A stretch of 64,000 bases of DNA, taken from NCBI RefSeq assembly GCF_016808335.1, contig NC_053144.1, forward strand, positions 124,001 to 188,000. The letters run 5' to 3'. Every line of letters begins with the position of its first letter. Position 1 is the stretch's first letter. The DNA comes from Panicum virgatum. Lineage: Eukaryota; Streptophyta; Magnoliopsida; Poales; Poaceae. A model generated the notes under the pieces. It was not told the origin of the DNA and made no database searches. It saw only the letters and a program-made list of their open reading frames with translations. Position numbers and translations under genes: made by a program. Below are positions 11,327 through 21,623 of the stretch, one piece after another.

Positions 11327-11779
11327 ATGACTAGTGATCATGGGATTCATGTTGGGAAGCCACCGTTCTTTGATGGGAACAATTATGATTATTGGAAGAC
11401 TAGGATGTCGGCTCATCTCAAAGCCATGAGTAGAAAACTATGGAGAGTAGTAAATGATGGATATGTCATTTTGGACCCAAAGAGTTTGACACCCCTAGAT
11501 GAGGAAAATGAGACACTAAATGATCAAGGGGTTAATGTGCTCTTTAGTGCTCTTGATGTAAATGAATTCAATAGAGTCAAGAGCCTCACAAATGCAAATG
11601 ACATATGGAAGAAGCTCATGGAAATTCATGAGGGTACATCAACGGTGAAGGAGGCCAAGCTATACTTGAGATTTTTTGATTTTTGTATGAGCAATGATCC
11701 CAAATTGGAGTTGGAATTGAGAAAATTGGCAGAATTCAGACTTGTCAGATTTTTGGTAGCGCGGACGGTCCGCGGGTAA
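11327..11779 (+). pseudogene. Truncated gag of internally deleted copy
   Basis: The first about 114 codons (MTSDHGIHVGKPPFFDGNNY ... KEAKLYL) equal the gag at 16497. Reading then runs directly into sequence that in the full copy lies downstream of pol (RFFDFCMSNDPKLE), ending at 11779. The join is a 4957-bp deletion corresponding to 16839-21795, at a three-base ttg microhomology. The matrix/capsid C-terminus, zinc knuckles and all of pol are gone. Confidence 0.9.
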
Positions 11780-12515
11780 TAGGCGGACAGTCCGCCGTTA
11801 ATTGAACTTGTTCACCAGAGGCTCTGCAGAGAAGTTGTCAATCGCAGAAATTCATTGCGGACAGTCCGCAAAAGGACCGCGGACGGTCCGCTCATGTTGG
11901 GCAGAGGAAGTTCAGTCAGCTGCAGTAAAAATTTCAAAGGCGGACGGTCCGCCAAAGGACCGCGGACAGTCCGCGACTGGACAGAATTGTGGGGTCGGCC
12001 AGACTTGACTTATATTGGGTGTCCCCCTCACCTCCCCCACCAAACCGAACACATACTCCAAAAGTGTCTCTCTCTTTCTCTCTCAAGCACGTGGGGAAGA
12101 CGACAAGGTCAAGCTCTTTTGGAGTGGTTCCCGGACGGTCCGAGCACATCCCCGGACTCTTCTCAAGATAGTGCATCATGTCCTCGCGGTATTTCAATGA
12201 ATCCCTAACTCTTGTTCTTGGATTTCTTTATTGGAAAGAGTTAGGGTTAGATGCTCCGATCTATTTTTTGGCCATGGATTCTTGAAAATACTTGGGGGAT
12301 CTTATTCCTAGTGATGAGGAGATACTATAGTTTAATTTTGGTTGGTGGATTTGAATCAAAACTCAAAATGTGGATGAATCAAAGATGAGGGCGATTTTGT
12401 GTTCCTGCGCAGAACAGATGGGTCGCGGACAGTCCGCCTGATGGACGCGGACAGTCCGCCGTGGTAGTTCATGAACCGCGGACGGTCCGCGTTCAGAAGT
12501 GCGGACGGTCCGCTA
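11757..12515 (+). repeat. Array of GCGGAC(A/G)GTCCGC palindromes, internal copy 1
   Basis: About eleven copies of a 12-13-bp palindrome (for example 11759, 11782, 11857, 11878, 11939, 11961, a shorter one near 12131, then 12425-12512), separated by non-palindromic DNA. The same array recurs at 21892-22642. They lie between the end of pol and the third ORF. Confidence 0.9.
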
Positions 12516-12658
12516 GTATCAGATTTTCAGATCAGTGCTGAATTGAGTTATATCATTAAGGATTCATTCTATTGCTTTAGTAATTGTTCTTATGGTTAAA
12601 TCTTGATCTCAGGCCACCCCGGAAGATCATCAAGGTAGCTTCTAAAATCAAGAAGGCT

Positions 12659-14209
12659 ATGTCTTCCAAAAGACAAAGAGACAGTGATGACTCGGATGAT
12701 GTGGACTATGCTCCAAATATCAGTGAGATGGCTGCAGCTTCTTCAGTAGGAGATGCAGGTGATGAGTCTTCAGAGGAAGAGACTGAAGGGGTTGATGATG
12801 ATATTACAGATTTAATGGGGCTAGATCTACCTAGCCGTCAGTGGACTGCAGAGAGCTATGCCAATGCAAGAGCAGTGGATCAATTCAGCTTACCTCGTGA
12901 CACCAACATTCTTTTCTTCAAAACTGAGGTACAAAAAGATGTTTACTTTGGTCATCTAGTTAAGAAAAATGTATTCAAACATCAGACCATTGACATAGGC
13001 TACATGAGACAACAACAAGTCATGACTGATCTAGTAGATAGATTTCAGCAAATGGGGTTAGCTAATTTTCTGCAGCATAGGTGTGATTGGAATGAAACTG
13101 TGATACGCCAGTTCTATGCCACCCTAGAGATCAACATGGTTGAGGAAACTTTTAGGTGGACAACTGGGAAAAGAACCTATGGTGCTACATTTGCACAGTT
13201 TGCTGAAGCAAATGAATTGGATTATAATCTCATCACTAGTGAGCAAAGTATGAATATTGTGTTAGAAAACCCTCTAGATGAGAATGACTATCCCATGTTC
13301 TATGAGCCTGCACATCTTGGAATTGCTAGAACTTTTGGGGGCACTCAGGGTCTGAGGCATCATCCTGCAGTGATCAATAAGATTGCTAGAGTCACATTCA
13401 TGCCTAAGAGTGGCAACAAGGACAAGATTAGAGGACACTATTGGAATGTGATATCTCATGTCATGAATGGAAATAGAATCAATGTCATTGCTCTTATCAT
13501 GGATCAGCTTGCAGACTTGAGGCTTAACATGGAGATGAACTTGTACTTTGCTCCATACATTATGTCCATCATCAAGGTTAAGACTAGCTTCAGAGGGTTA
13601 TGTGAAAGCAAGCACACTCCTTTCAGGCCATTCAAGAATGACAATGCTTTTCTCTTGAGGCCTTTGACTCCCTTCCCTGGAGATGATATGGATGCCGAAG
13701 CACAGGGGCAAGATGATAGTGATGATGATGCTCATATGGGAGCAGCTGCAGCTCAGCATGCCATGCCACCACCGCATCCTCCAGCACAGCAGCAGTGGGC
13801 TCCTCCAGCTGGCTACTTTGATCCATACTTTGCATCCATGCAGGAAAGCATGTCCTCTCAGATTGCGGGGTTGGCTAGTCAGATGCAGAATCAAATGAAC
13901 CTCAACTTTCAGAACATGCAGCAGCAGATGTTCCAGCCCATGATGACTCAGATGCAGGGATTTCATGAGAGCTTACACTCAGATATAGCAGCCCTTGACT
14001 CACGTTTTGAGGATTTGCCCTCCTCTGAGCAGTTTGAGCAGCTTGAGCAGAGACAGGAGCAGTTAGAGCAGCGCTTTGATGCTTTCAGCACAGCCTTCAC
14101 AGGGTTTTCTGATCATTTCTACTCAGTGTTTCCAGCTCCAGTGCCGCCTCCAGAGTTCTATCCGCACCAGCCGTTCTACCCACCGCCACCTCCTCCACCA
14201 GCCGTTTGA
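12659..14209 (+). CDS. Third ORF of SIRE-type element (copy 1), plant transposon-type protein
   Basis: From the ATG at 12659 (MSSKRQRDSDDSDDVDYAPN) the frame is open for 516 codons; it is also open upstream to 12584, and a cag acceptor-like site lies at 12610-12612. The N-terminus is acidic and Ser-rich. A central globular part of about 220 residues (RQWTAESYANARAVDQF ... MDQLADLRLNMEMNLYFAPY) resembles the 'putative plant transposon protein' domain found in additional ORFs of grass retroelements. The C-terminus has a Met/Gln-rich coiled coil and ends in polyproline. It sits downstream of pol where SIRE-lineage elements carry an env-like or additional ORF. I see no signal peptide or membrane segment, so envelope function is not supported. 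Confidence 0.75.
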   Translation: MSSKRQRDSDDSDDVDYAPNISEMAAASSVGDAGDESSEEETEGVDDDITDLMGLDLPSRQWTAESYANARAVDQFSLPRDTNILFFKTEVQKDVYFGHLVKKNVFKHQTIDIGYMRQQQVMTDLVDRFQQMGLANFLQHRCDWNETVIRQFYATLEINMVEETFRWTTGKRTYGATFAQFAEANELDYNLITSEQSMNIVLENPLDENDYPMFYEPAHLGIARTFGGTQGLRHHPAVINKIARVTFMPKSGNKDKIRGHYWNVISHVMNGNRINVIALIMDQLADLRLNMEMNLYFAPYIMSIIKVKTSFRGLCESKHTPFRPFKNDNAFLLRPLTPFPGDDMDAEAQGQDDSDDDAHMGAAAAQHAMPPPHPPAQQQWAPPAGYFDPYFASMQESMSSQIAGLASQMQNQMNLNFQNMQQQMFQPMMTQMQGFHESLHSDIAALDSRFEDLPSSEQFEQLEQRQEQLEQRFDAFSTAFTGFSDHFYSVFPAPVPPPEFYPHQPFYPPPPPPPAV

Positions 14210-14795
14210 CTTTCTTGGCAATTGATGCCAAAGGGGGAGAAGGAGCTTTGGAGTGCTTGGATCTAGGGGGAGCTCATGGACTTCTTATGGAGATCATTCG
14301 TTTTCAGCTTCCGCTTGCCTCACATGTTTTATATATTTGTGTCTTTCATGAACTCTATTTGAGACTTGTGTTTGGATTTGAACCTTGGTTTGTAATGTGT
14401 GTTGAACTATGTTAGTTTGCGCTACTCTTATCTATTTATGTTCATCTTGTGGTTGTGAGGTCGTGCTAACCATGCTAAACTTTCATATCATATATCTATT
14501 GTATCTTGTATATCTCGATTTCCACTTGTAGGGAAAACTCTGTCAAAATTCTCAAATATATATATGTGCTCTTGGTATTCATGAAAATTTATATGCACAT
14601 ATCAAGGGGGAGTTCTCTCTACTCATCGAACTTGGTGAATTTATTCATACCATATTCTGAAATTTTCAAGAAAATGAGTAAGTTCTTCCAAAGTTCAATT
14701 CCAAGTCCACCTTATGCCTAGTGTATAAAGTTGACTTGAAAACTTTTATCACTCCAAAATTTAATGTTGTCATCAATTACCAAAAAGGGGGAGAT
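14210..14795 (+). other. 3' untranslated part of internal region 1, ending in the polypurine tract
   Basis: AT-rich DNA with several ggggg-type purine blocks (tgccaaagggggagaagga, atcaagggggagttct) before the tract caaaaagggggagat that ends at 14795, immediately upstream of LTR-B. The tract would prime plus-strand synthesis. Confidence 0.75.
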
Positions 14796-16437
14796 TGAAA
14801 GCATCTAGGCCCCTAATTCGAGTTTTGGTAATTAATGACAACGGTTTGTGGATTAACGATTTCATTTGAGAAGATGAGTATAGGTTGATTCACGAATGAA
14901 AGACATTTGGTTGTGAACGTATGGAGTTTTGGAGATGATGAGCAAAGCTCGGGCTCAAGGCAAAGGTATAAAATAGGGCTTTTACATTTTACCGGTCACA
15001 AGGCGTTTAGTGGATGAAAAGTGACCGGATTTGTTGGATAGTTAGCCGTACTATCAAGAGGGGTTGTGTACTCATGCTTGACGGGTCTTTAGTGCCATTT
15101 TGCTCAAAATATCTAGTTGCATGCATGAGGGCTAACGGCGTTTTGAAAAGTTTTGAAATAGACTAAGTTCGAGAGCTCTCTGAGTAACGGCGGACAGTCC
15201 GCACCTGAGGGGCGGACAGTCCGCGCCCGTTCCAGAGAGCTTGCAGAGGCTCTGGTGGGCTGGCGGACTGTCCGGCCCAGAGGGGCGGACAGTCCGCGAT
15301 CGTTCCAGAGAGCTTGCAGAGGCTCTGGTGGGCTGGCGGACAGTCCGGCCCAGGTGGGCGGACGGTCCGCTACTGTTTTTCATTTTTTACCAGAAAGGGT
15401 GTCTCTCTGGTGTGGGCTTCAAAGTTAAACTGCGGACGGTCCGCTCCTGAGGCGCGGACGGTCCGCAGGCTAATCTCAAAATTGTTCCAGAGACGTTGTT
15501 AGTCTCTGGTGGGGTTGGAACTCTTAACTGCGGACGGTCCGCCACTGGGGCGCGGACGGTCCGCCAGGGCTTAACGGCTAGTTCTGACATGCATTAAATG
15601 CACTCTGACTCACTGGTTTATAACGGCGGACAGTCCGGTTTTTGAATCGCGGACGGTCCGCGACTTCGCAGAAAAGTGTGTAACGGCTAGTTTTTGGAGG
15701 GATGTCTATATATACCCAATGCCCGGCCATTGGGTGACTCTCTTGGCCATTTGGATAGCATTCTTGACACATTAGAGCTAAGGCATCCCTCTCTCACACA
15801 CACTTGCTTAGAGATTGCATTTTTAAGAGTGTGAGAGCTTCCTAGTGCATTGCATCAAGAGTTTGAGCTTTGTGGCATTAGGGAAACTTCAAGCAAGCGT
15901 CATCAACTTGTTACTCTTGGGAGTTGCCGCTCCCTAGACGGCTTGGAGAAGTGGATTTCGTGGAGCACCTCCAAGGAGATTGTTGAGGAGCCCCGATTTC
16001 GGTTGTGAGAGGTCTTGTGCTCACCTCACCGGAGTGGTGAAGAGCAACTCTAGTGGAATCGAGGTGTGGAGCGGTTCCTTGATTCAAGCCGGCTTAAGAT
16101 CAAGAGGTTCTTGATAGAGGAGCGGTTGATTCTTGGAATCCACCTCAACGTGGATTAGGGGTGACCGGCAAGTCATCGACACCACGGGATATATTCTTGT
16201 GTCAAGCTCGGTTACTACTCTTGCTCTCTTTTATTCTTGTCTTTACTTTGAGCAATTTACTTTACTAGAGCTTAATTCGTGTCTTGTCACCCTAGGTTGC
16301 AAACCCATCTAGAGATTGTAATAGCTTGACATAGGGCTTTCCTTTGTTACTAATTAAATTTCTCTAGTGTTGTTTGGTTTAGTTTTTAAACCGCCTATTC
16401 ACCCCCCCCCCCTCTAGTCGGTGTTCTTGATCCTACA
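14796..16437 (+). repeat. LTR-B (shared middle LTR) of SIRE-type composite
   Basis: 1642 bp; two bases longer than LTR-A and LTR-C because the poly-C run has eleven C. It is preceded by the polypurine tract of copy 1 and followed by the PBS of copy 2, so it acts as 3' LTR of one unit and 5' LTR of the next. TATA at 15707. Confidence 0.93.
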
Positions 16438-16496
16438 AGTGGTATCAGAGCTAAGTACTCCATTAATTAAGGATTTAACCATCTTGGAGTAGAACA

Positions 16497-18392
16497 ATGA
16501 CTAGTGATCATGGGATTCATGTTGGGAAGCCACCGTTCTTTGATGGGAACAATTATGATTATTGGAAGACTAGGATGTCGGCTCATCTCAAAGCCATGAG
16601 TAGAAAACTATGGAGAGTAGTAAATGATGGATATGTCATTTTGGACCCAAAGAGTTTGACACCCCTAGATGAGGAAAATGAGACACTAAATGATCAAGGG
16701 GTTAATGTGCTCTTTAGTGCTCTTGATGTAAATGAATTCAATAGAGTCAAGAGCCTCACAAATGCAAATGACATATGGAAGAAGCTCATGGAAATTCATG
16801 AGGGTACATCAACGGTGAAGGAGGCCAAGCTATACTTGCTTAAAGGAAATTTTAGTGAATTCACCATGAAGAAGGATGAGAGCATAGCCGAGATGTTCAA
16901 CCGGCTAAATGACATTGTAAATGATCTCAAGGGACTTGGATTTGAGGTACCGGATGGGGATTTCAACCACAAGTTTCTTAGATGTCTTCCGGAAAGATAT
17001 GACACAATTGTGACCTTACTTGTAAGGTCAAATGTGAAGACCGCAACTCCCACACAAATATTGGGAGAAATTCTCACCCATGACATGTTCAAGAAATCTC
17101 AAGATGAAGCTCATGGTGGAGAAATTGATATGAAAAAGAAAAGTGTGGCATTCAAAGCTCAAGATAGCAAAAATGAAGAAGAAAGTGGATTCCAAGAAGA
17201 AGAATCGGATGAGGAGATGGCTCTTTTTGTCAAGAGATTCAATAGAATGATGAGCAAGAAGAGCTTTGGCAAGAGAGGTCAATCATCAAGAAAAAATCCT
17301 TTTGTGGACAAGACTTGCTTTAATTGTGGTGAAGTAGGTCATATCATTGTCAATTGTCCAAACAAGAAAAAGGACAAGAAAAATGATGAAAAGAAGAAGA
17401 AGAAGTTCATCAAGAAGAAAAAGAATGGCCAAGCTTATTTTGTTGAATGGGATTCCGATGCAAGCTCCGATGATGATGATGATGATGATGACAAGCCATC
17501 CAAGGGAGTTGCCGGGATCGCCATCAAGGAGGCTCCATCACTCTTCTCTACACCACATTGTCTTATGGCAAAGGGTGGTGCAAAGGTACAACAAGATGAT
17601 GAAATTGATGAACTTTCATATGATGATCTTGTTGAAATGCTTAATGATGCCGATGAATTCATGACAAAGGAAAAGGCTAAGTTGAGGGACTTGAAGTTGA
17701 AGTTTACTTCTCTTCAAGATTCCTATGAGGAGCTAAAGACTTCTCATGAGAATCTCAAAGAAACTCATGAGAAGCTTGAGGAAGCTCACAATACCTTGCT
17801 TAGTCATGAAAGAAAAGCAACATTGAGCATTGGTGTTAGTTGTGATTTAATTGATGATAAATCTTGTGGCTCTAGCTCTACTAGTTCTTTGTGCACCAAC
17901 CTAGACAACTCATATTGCAATAAATCTCTCATTATGGAAAATGATTTGTTAAAGAAAGAGGTTACTTGCTTGACTAATGATTTGAGAAAATGCTATGATA
18001 GTAGAGCAAAATTTAATCATTGTTGGGCAAGCCAAAAGTTCACCTTGAACAAGCAAGGGTTTGGATATATTCCTAAGAAAGGGAAGAAGGCTTTTGTGCA
18101 AACCAAAACTACCTTTGTGAAGAGTAGTGGCAAGCCATATTGTGAAAAATGCAAGAAGGTTGGCCATGTTGAGAAGAATTGCACCAACAAGAAAGTCATA
18201 TCCTTTGATTCAAGTTACATGCTTATGAAAAATTCAAATGGCAATGTTAGTGCAAAATTTGTTGGGATACCTATAAATGGTGCTAAAAAGAATGCCATTT
18301 GGGTGCCAAAAGTCTTGGTCACTAATGTGGTCACTAACGCTCAAGGACCCAAGAAAGTTTGGGTACCTAAAAGAGTTACTTCCTCTTTGTAG
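16497..18392 (+). CDS. Gag polyprotein of full-length SIRE-type Copia
   Basis: 631 residues (MTSDHGIHVGKPPFF...), the capsid/nucleocapsid precursor that packages element RNA. A UBN2-type gag region occupies roughly residues 70-190 (KLYLLKGNFSEFTMKKDESI, DGDFNHKFLRCLPERYD). A CCHC zinc knuckle CFNCGEVGHIIVNC starts at residue 274, followed by a Lys-rich stretch and an Asp-rich run. After a coiled coil (about residues 390-450) a second knuckle-like CEKCKKVGHVEKNC starts at residue 549. The frame ends at a single TAG (18390-18392), and pol follows in the same frame without other interruption. Confidence 0.92.
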   Translation: MTSDHGIHVGKPPFFDGNNYDYWKTRMSAHLKAMSRKLWRVVNDGYVILDPKSLTPLDEENETLNDQGVNVLFSALDVNEFNRVKSLTNANDIWKKLMEIHEGTSTVKEAKLYLLKGNFSEFTMKKDESIAEMFNRLNDIVNDLKGLGFEVPDGDFNHKFLRCLPERYDTIVTLLVRSNVKTATPTQILGEILTHDMFKKSQDEAHGGEIDMKKKSVAFKAQDSKNEEESGFQEEESDEEMALFVKRFNRMMSKKSFGKRGQSSRKNPFVDKTCFNCGEVGHIIVNCPNKKKDKKNDEKKKKKFIKKKKNGQAYFVEWDSDASSDDDDDDDDKPSKGVAGIAIKEAPSLFSTPHCLMAKGGAKVQQDDEIDELSYDDLVEMLNDADEFMTKEKAKLRDLKLKFTSLQDSYEELKTSHENLKETHEKLEEAHNTLLSHERKATLSIGVSCDLIDDKSCGSSSTSSLCTNLDNSYCNKSLIMENDLLKKEVTCLTNDLRKCYDSRAKFNHCWASQKFTLNKQGFGYIPKKGKKAFVQTKTTFVKSSGKPYCEKCKKVGHVEKNCTNKKVISFDSSYMLMKNSNGNVSAKFVGIPINGAKKNAIWVPKVLVTNVVTNAQGPKKVWVPKRVTSSL

Positions 18393-21300
18393 GTGAATTA
18401 CAAGTCCGGAGGAAGACATTGGGTGCTTGATAGTGGATGCACTCAACATATGACCGGAGATCAAATGATGTTTTCCTCTCTAGATGAGAATGTGGGTGGC
18501 TATAGTGACATCATTTTTGGTGACAATAGCCGGGGCAAAGTCAAAGGAGTTGGTACAATTCCTATCTCAAGCAATCATTCTCTCTCAAATGTATTGTTAG
18601 TTGATTCTCTCAAGTTTAATCTCTTAGCGGTCACTCAACTTTGTGATTTTGGATATAAGTGTAGTTTCACTAAAGATGATGTTGTAGTGACTAGCTTGGA
18701 TGGAAAAGATCACATCTTTACGGGATTTAGACATGAGGATGTATATCTTGTGGATTTTGCAACTAAAGAGGCAAATTTGTCCACTTGCTTATTCACTCAA
18801 TCATCTTTGGGTTGGTTATGGCATAGAAGGCTTGGTCATGTTGGCATGAAACAACTCAACCGACTTTTGAAGCATGATTTAGTAGTTGGCTTGAAGAATG
18901 TGAAGTTTGATAAAGATAAGCTTTGTAGTGCATGTCAAGCCGGAAAGCAAGTTGCAAATACTCATCCCACTAAGAGTGTCATGTCAACCGAGAGACCTTT
19001 GGAATTATTGCACATGGATTTATTTGGTCCTACAACTTATAGAAGTATTGGTGGAAATTGCTATTGTCTTGTGGTAGTAGATGATTACTCAAGATATACA
19101 TGGGTTTTCTTTCTTCATGACAAGGCCGATACATATGACACTTTCAAGAAATTCTTTACAAGGGCCGAAAATGAATTTGAGCTTAAGGTGAAGAAAGTAA
19201 GGAGTGACAATGGAAGTGAGTTTAGAAACACAAGAGTTGAGGAATGGTGTGATGAGAAAGGAATCAAGCATGAATTCTCAACCAAGTACACTCCGGAACA
19301 AAATGGTCTTGTTGAGAGGAAAAATAGAACCTTGATTGATATGGCAAGATCAATGCTCTCCGAGTATAATGTTTCGGACAGTTTTTGGGCCGAAGCAATC
19401 AACACGGCTTGTCATGCCTCAAATAGATTGTATTGCCATAGATTTCATAACAAGACCCCATATGAGTTGCTCATTGGAAGGAAGCCAAATATATCATATT
19501 TTAGAGTGTTCGGTTGCAAATGCTATATTCTCAAGAAGGGAACTCGGTTATCAAAGTTTCAAAGCAAATGTGATGAGGGTTTTCTTCTTGGATATTCATC
19601 TAGTAGCAAGGCTTATCGGGTCTACAACAAAACACATGGCATTGTTGAAGAAGCATATGATGTTGAGTTTGATGAAACCAATGGGTCTCACAATGAACAA
19701 GAAAATCTTGATGATGTGAGAAGTGATGGTTTGAGGAATGCAATGAAAAATATGTCAATTGGTGATGTTAGACCAAGAGAAGAAGATGAAGATGAAGTTG
19801 GTCCTTCTATCTCTATTAGAGTTAATCCTTCAACTTCTATCTCAAATGATCAAGCACAACAAAATATACAAGATTCAAGTAATGATGATTCTCAAGTACA
19901 AGATCAAGTTGGTTCATCTAGTGCACCTTCTTCATCAACTCAAGAACCCATTATTCCTCAAAGAATTCATCATGTTCTTGCAAAGGATCATCCGGTGGAT
20001 CAAATCATGGGTGATATTAGTAAGGGTGTCCAAACTCGATCTCGCATTGCTTCATTTTGTGAACATTATTCTTTTGTATCTTTTCTTGAACCTAACCGTG
20101 TAGATGAAGCATTGAGAGATCCGGATTGGGTGAATGCTATGCATGAAGAATTAAATAATTTCACCCGGAATCAAGTTTGGGATTTAGTTGAGAGGCCCAA
20201 GAATTATAATGTTATTGGCACTAAATGGGTCTTTAGAAACAAGCAAAATGAAGATGGAATGGTTGTGAGGAACAAGGCAAGATTGGTCGCTCAAGGCTTC
20301 ACTCAAGTCGAAGGGTTGGATTTCGGTGAAACTTTTGCTCCCGTTGCTAGATTAGAAGCTATTAGAATTTTATTAGCTTATGCTTGCTCTCACAACATTA
20401 AACTTTTTCAAATGGATGTGAAAAGTGCTTTCTTGAATGGCAAAATTAGTGAACTTGTTTTTGTTGAGCAACCTCCCGGTTTTGAAGATCCCAAGAAGCC
20501 AAATCATGTATACAAGCTCTCTAAAGCTCTTTATGGTCTTAAGCAAGCTCCACGAGCTTGGTATGAAAGATTGAGGGATTTTCTTATCTCTAAGGGCTTC
20601 AAAATTGGTAAGGTTGATACTACCTTGTTCACTAAAGATATTGGTAAAGACTTGTTTGTTTGTCAAATTTACGTCGATGATATTATCTTTGGTTCAACTA
20701 ACCCAAGTTTTTGTGAGGAATTTGGTGAAATGATGTCTAGGGAATTTGAGATGTCCATGATTGGTGAATTGAGTTTCTTTCTTGGACTTCAAATCAAGCA
20801 ACTCAAGGAAGGCACCTTTGTGTGTCAATCAAAATATGTGAAGGATATCTTGAAGAAATTTGGAATGGAAGATGCAAAACCAATCAAGACTCCTATGGCC
20901 ACAAATGGGCATCTCGACCTAGATGAGGGAGGTAACCCGGTTGACCAAAAGCTTTACCGTTCTATGATTGGTAGTTTGCTTTATTTGACCGCATCTAGGC
21001 CCGACATCATGTTTAGTGTTTGCATGTGTGCACGATTTCAAGCCGCACCTAGAGAATGTCATTTGACCGCCGTCAAGAGGATCTTGAGATACTTGAAATA
21101 TTCTCCTAATATTGGCTTATGGTATCCCAAGGGTGCTCATTTTGATTTGGTTGGATTCTCGGATTCGGATTATGCGGGGTGCAAGGTTGATAGGAAGAGC
21201 ACTTCCGGTGGTTGTCAATTTCTTGGAAGATCACTTGTATCATGGTCATCAAAGAAGCAAAATTCCGTGGCTCTTTCAACCGCCGAAGCGGAATATATCT

Positions 21301-21623
21301 CGGCCGGAAGTTGTTGTGCTCAATTATTATGGATGAAGCAAACTCTTCTAGATTATGGTGTGAAATTTGATGAAATTCTCTTGTTGTGTGATAATGAAAG
21401 TGCCGTGAAGATTGCCTCTAATCCGGTTCAACATTCAAGAACCAAGCATATTGATATCCGCCATCATTTTCTTAGAGATCATGTGAACAAGGGTGATATC
21501 AAGATTGATGGTATTGGCACGGATGATCAATTAGCCGATATTTTTACCAAGCCTTTGGATGAATCTCGGTTTTGCAAGTTGAGAAATGAGTTAAATATCA
21601 TTGACTTCTCAAATGTGGCTTGA
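18393..21623 (+). CDS. Pol polyprotein (PR-INT-RT-RNaseH) of SIRE-type Copia, in frame with gag
   Basis: 1076 codons immediately after the gag TAG. Order: aspartic protease (WVLDSGCTQHMTG), gag-pre-integrase zinc motif (HRRLGHVGMKQL ... CSACQAGKQ), integrase catalytic core (VVVDDYSRYTWVFFL, RSDNGSEF, then EQNGLVERKNRT), a low-complexity linker, reverse transcriptase (KWVFRNKQNEDG ... YGLKQAPRAW; YVDD at residue 760) and RNase H (SDSDYAGCKVDRKSTSGG ... STAEAEY ... CDNESA), ending HIDIRHHFLRDHV...DIFTKPLDE. No internal stop or shift is present, so the element may be competent if the leading UAG is read through. Residue 1 is a valine codon (GTG), so there is no separate ATG at the pol start. Confidence 0.94.
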   Translation: MNYKSGGRHWVLDSGCTQHMTGDQMMFSSLDENVGGYSDIIFGDNSRGKVKGVGTIPISSNHSLSNVLLVDSLKFNLLAVTQLCDFGYKCSFTKDDVVVTSLDGKDHIFTGFRHEDVYLVDFATKEANLSTCLFTQSSLGWLWHRRLGHVGMKQLNRLLKHDLVVGLKNVKFDKDKLCSACQAGKQVANTHPTKSVMSTERPLELLHMDLFGPTTYRSIGGNCYCLVVVDDYSRYTWVFFLHDKADTYDTFKKFFTRAENEFELKVKKVRSDNGSEFRNTRVEEWCDEKGIKHEFSTKYTPEQNGLVERKNRTLIDMARSMLSEYNVSDSFWAEAINTACHASNRLYCHRFHNKTPYELLIGRKPNISYFRVFGCKCYILKKGTRLSKFQSKCDEGFLLGYSSSSKAYRVYNKTHGIVEEAYDVEFDETNGSHNEQENLDDVRSDGLRNAMKNMSIGDVRPREEDEDEVGPSISIRVNPSTSISNDQAQQNIQDSSNDDSQVQDQVGSSSAPSSSTQEPIIPQRIHHVLAKDHPVDQIMGDISKGVQTRSRIASFCEHYSFVSFLEPNRVDEALRDPDWVNAMHEELNNFTRNQVWDLVERPKNYNVIGTKWVFRNKQNEDGMVVRNKARLVAQGFTQVEGLDFGETFAPVARLEAIRILLAYACSHNIKLFQMDVKSAFLNGKISELVFVEQPPGFEDPKKPNHVYKLSKALYGLKQAPRAWYERLRDFLISKGFKIGKVDTTLFTKDIGKDLFVCQIYVDDIIFGSTNPSFCEEFGEMMSREFEMSMIGELSFFLGLQIKQLKEGTFVCQSKYVKDILKKFGMEDAKPIKTPMATNGHLDLDEGGNPVDQKLYRSMIGSLLYLTASRPDIMFSVCMCARFQAAPRECHLTAVKRILRYLKYSPNIGLWYPKGAHFDLVGFSDSDYAGCKVDRKSTSGGCQFLGRSLVSWSSKKQNSVALSTAEAEYISAGSCCAQLLWMKQTLLDYGVKFDEILLLCDNESAVKIASNPVQHSRTKHIDIRHHFLRDHVNKGDIKIDGIGTDDQLADIFTKPLDESRFCKLRNELNIIDFSNVA

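Noticed and set aside
11801..12208. Short frames rich in RTVR/GQSA/GPPKDR peptides, repeated near 21929-22335
   Set aside because: They are translations of the GCGGACNGTCCGC palindromes in the retroelement spacer, not genes.
13598..13966. Minus-strand frame with His-rich product, repeated at 23725-24093
   Set aside because: Antisense shadow of the third retroelement ORF, present only because that ORF is duplicated.
12659..14209. Envelope glycoprotein
   Set aside because: No signal peptide, transmembrane segment or cleavage site; only the position after pol suggests env.
17347..17664. Second frame over gag, rich in Met and Lys
   Set aside because: An out-of-frame shadow of the Lys/Asp-rich gag segment.
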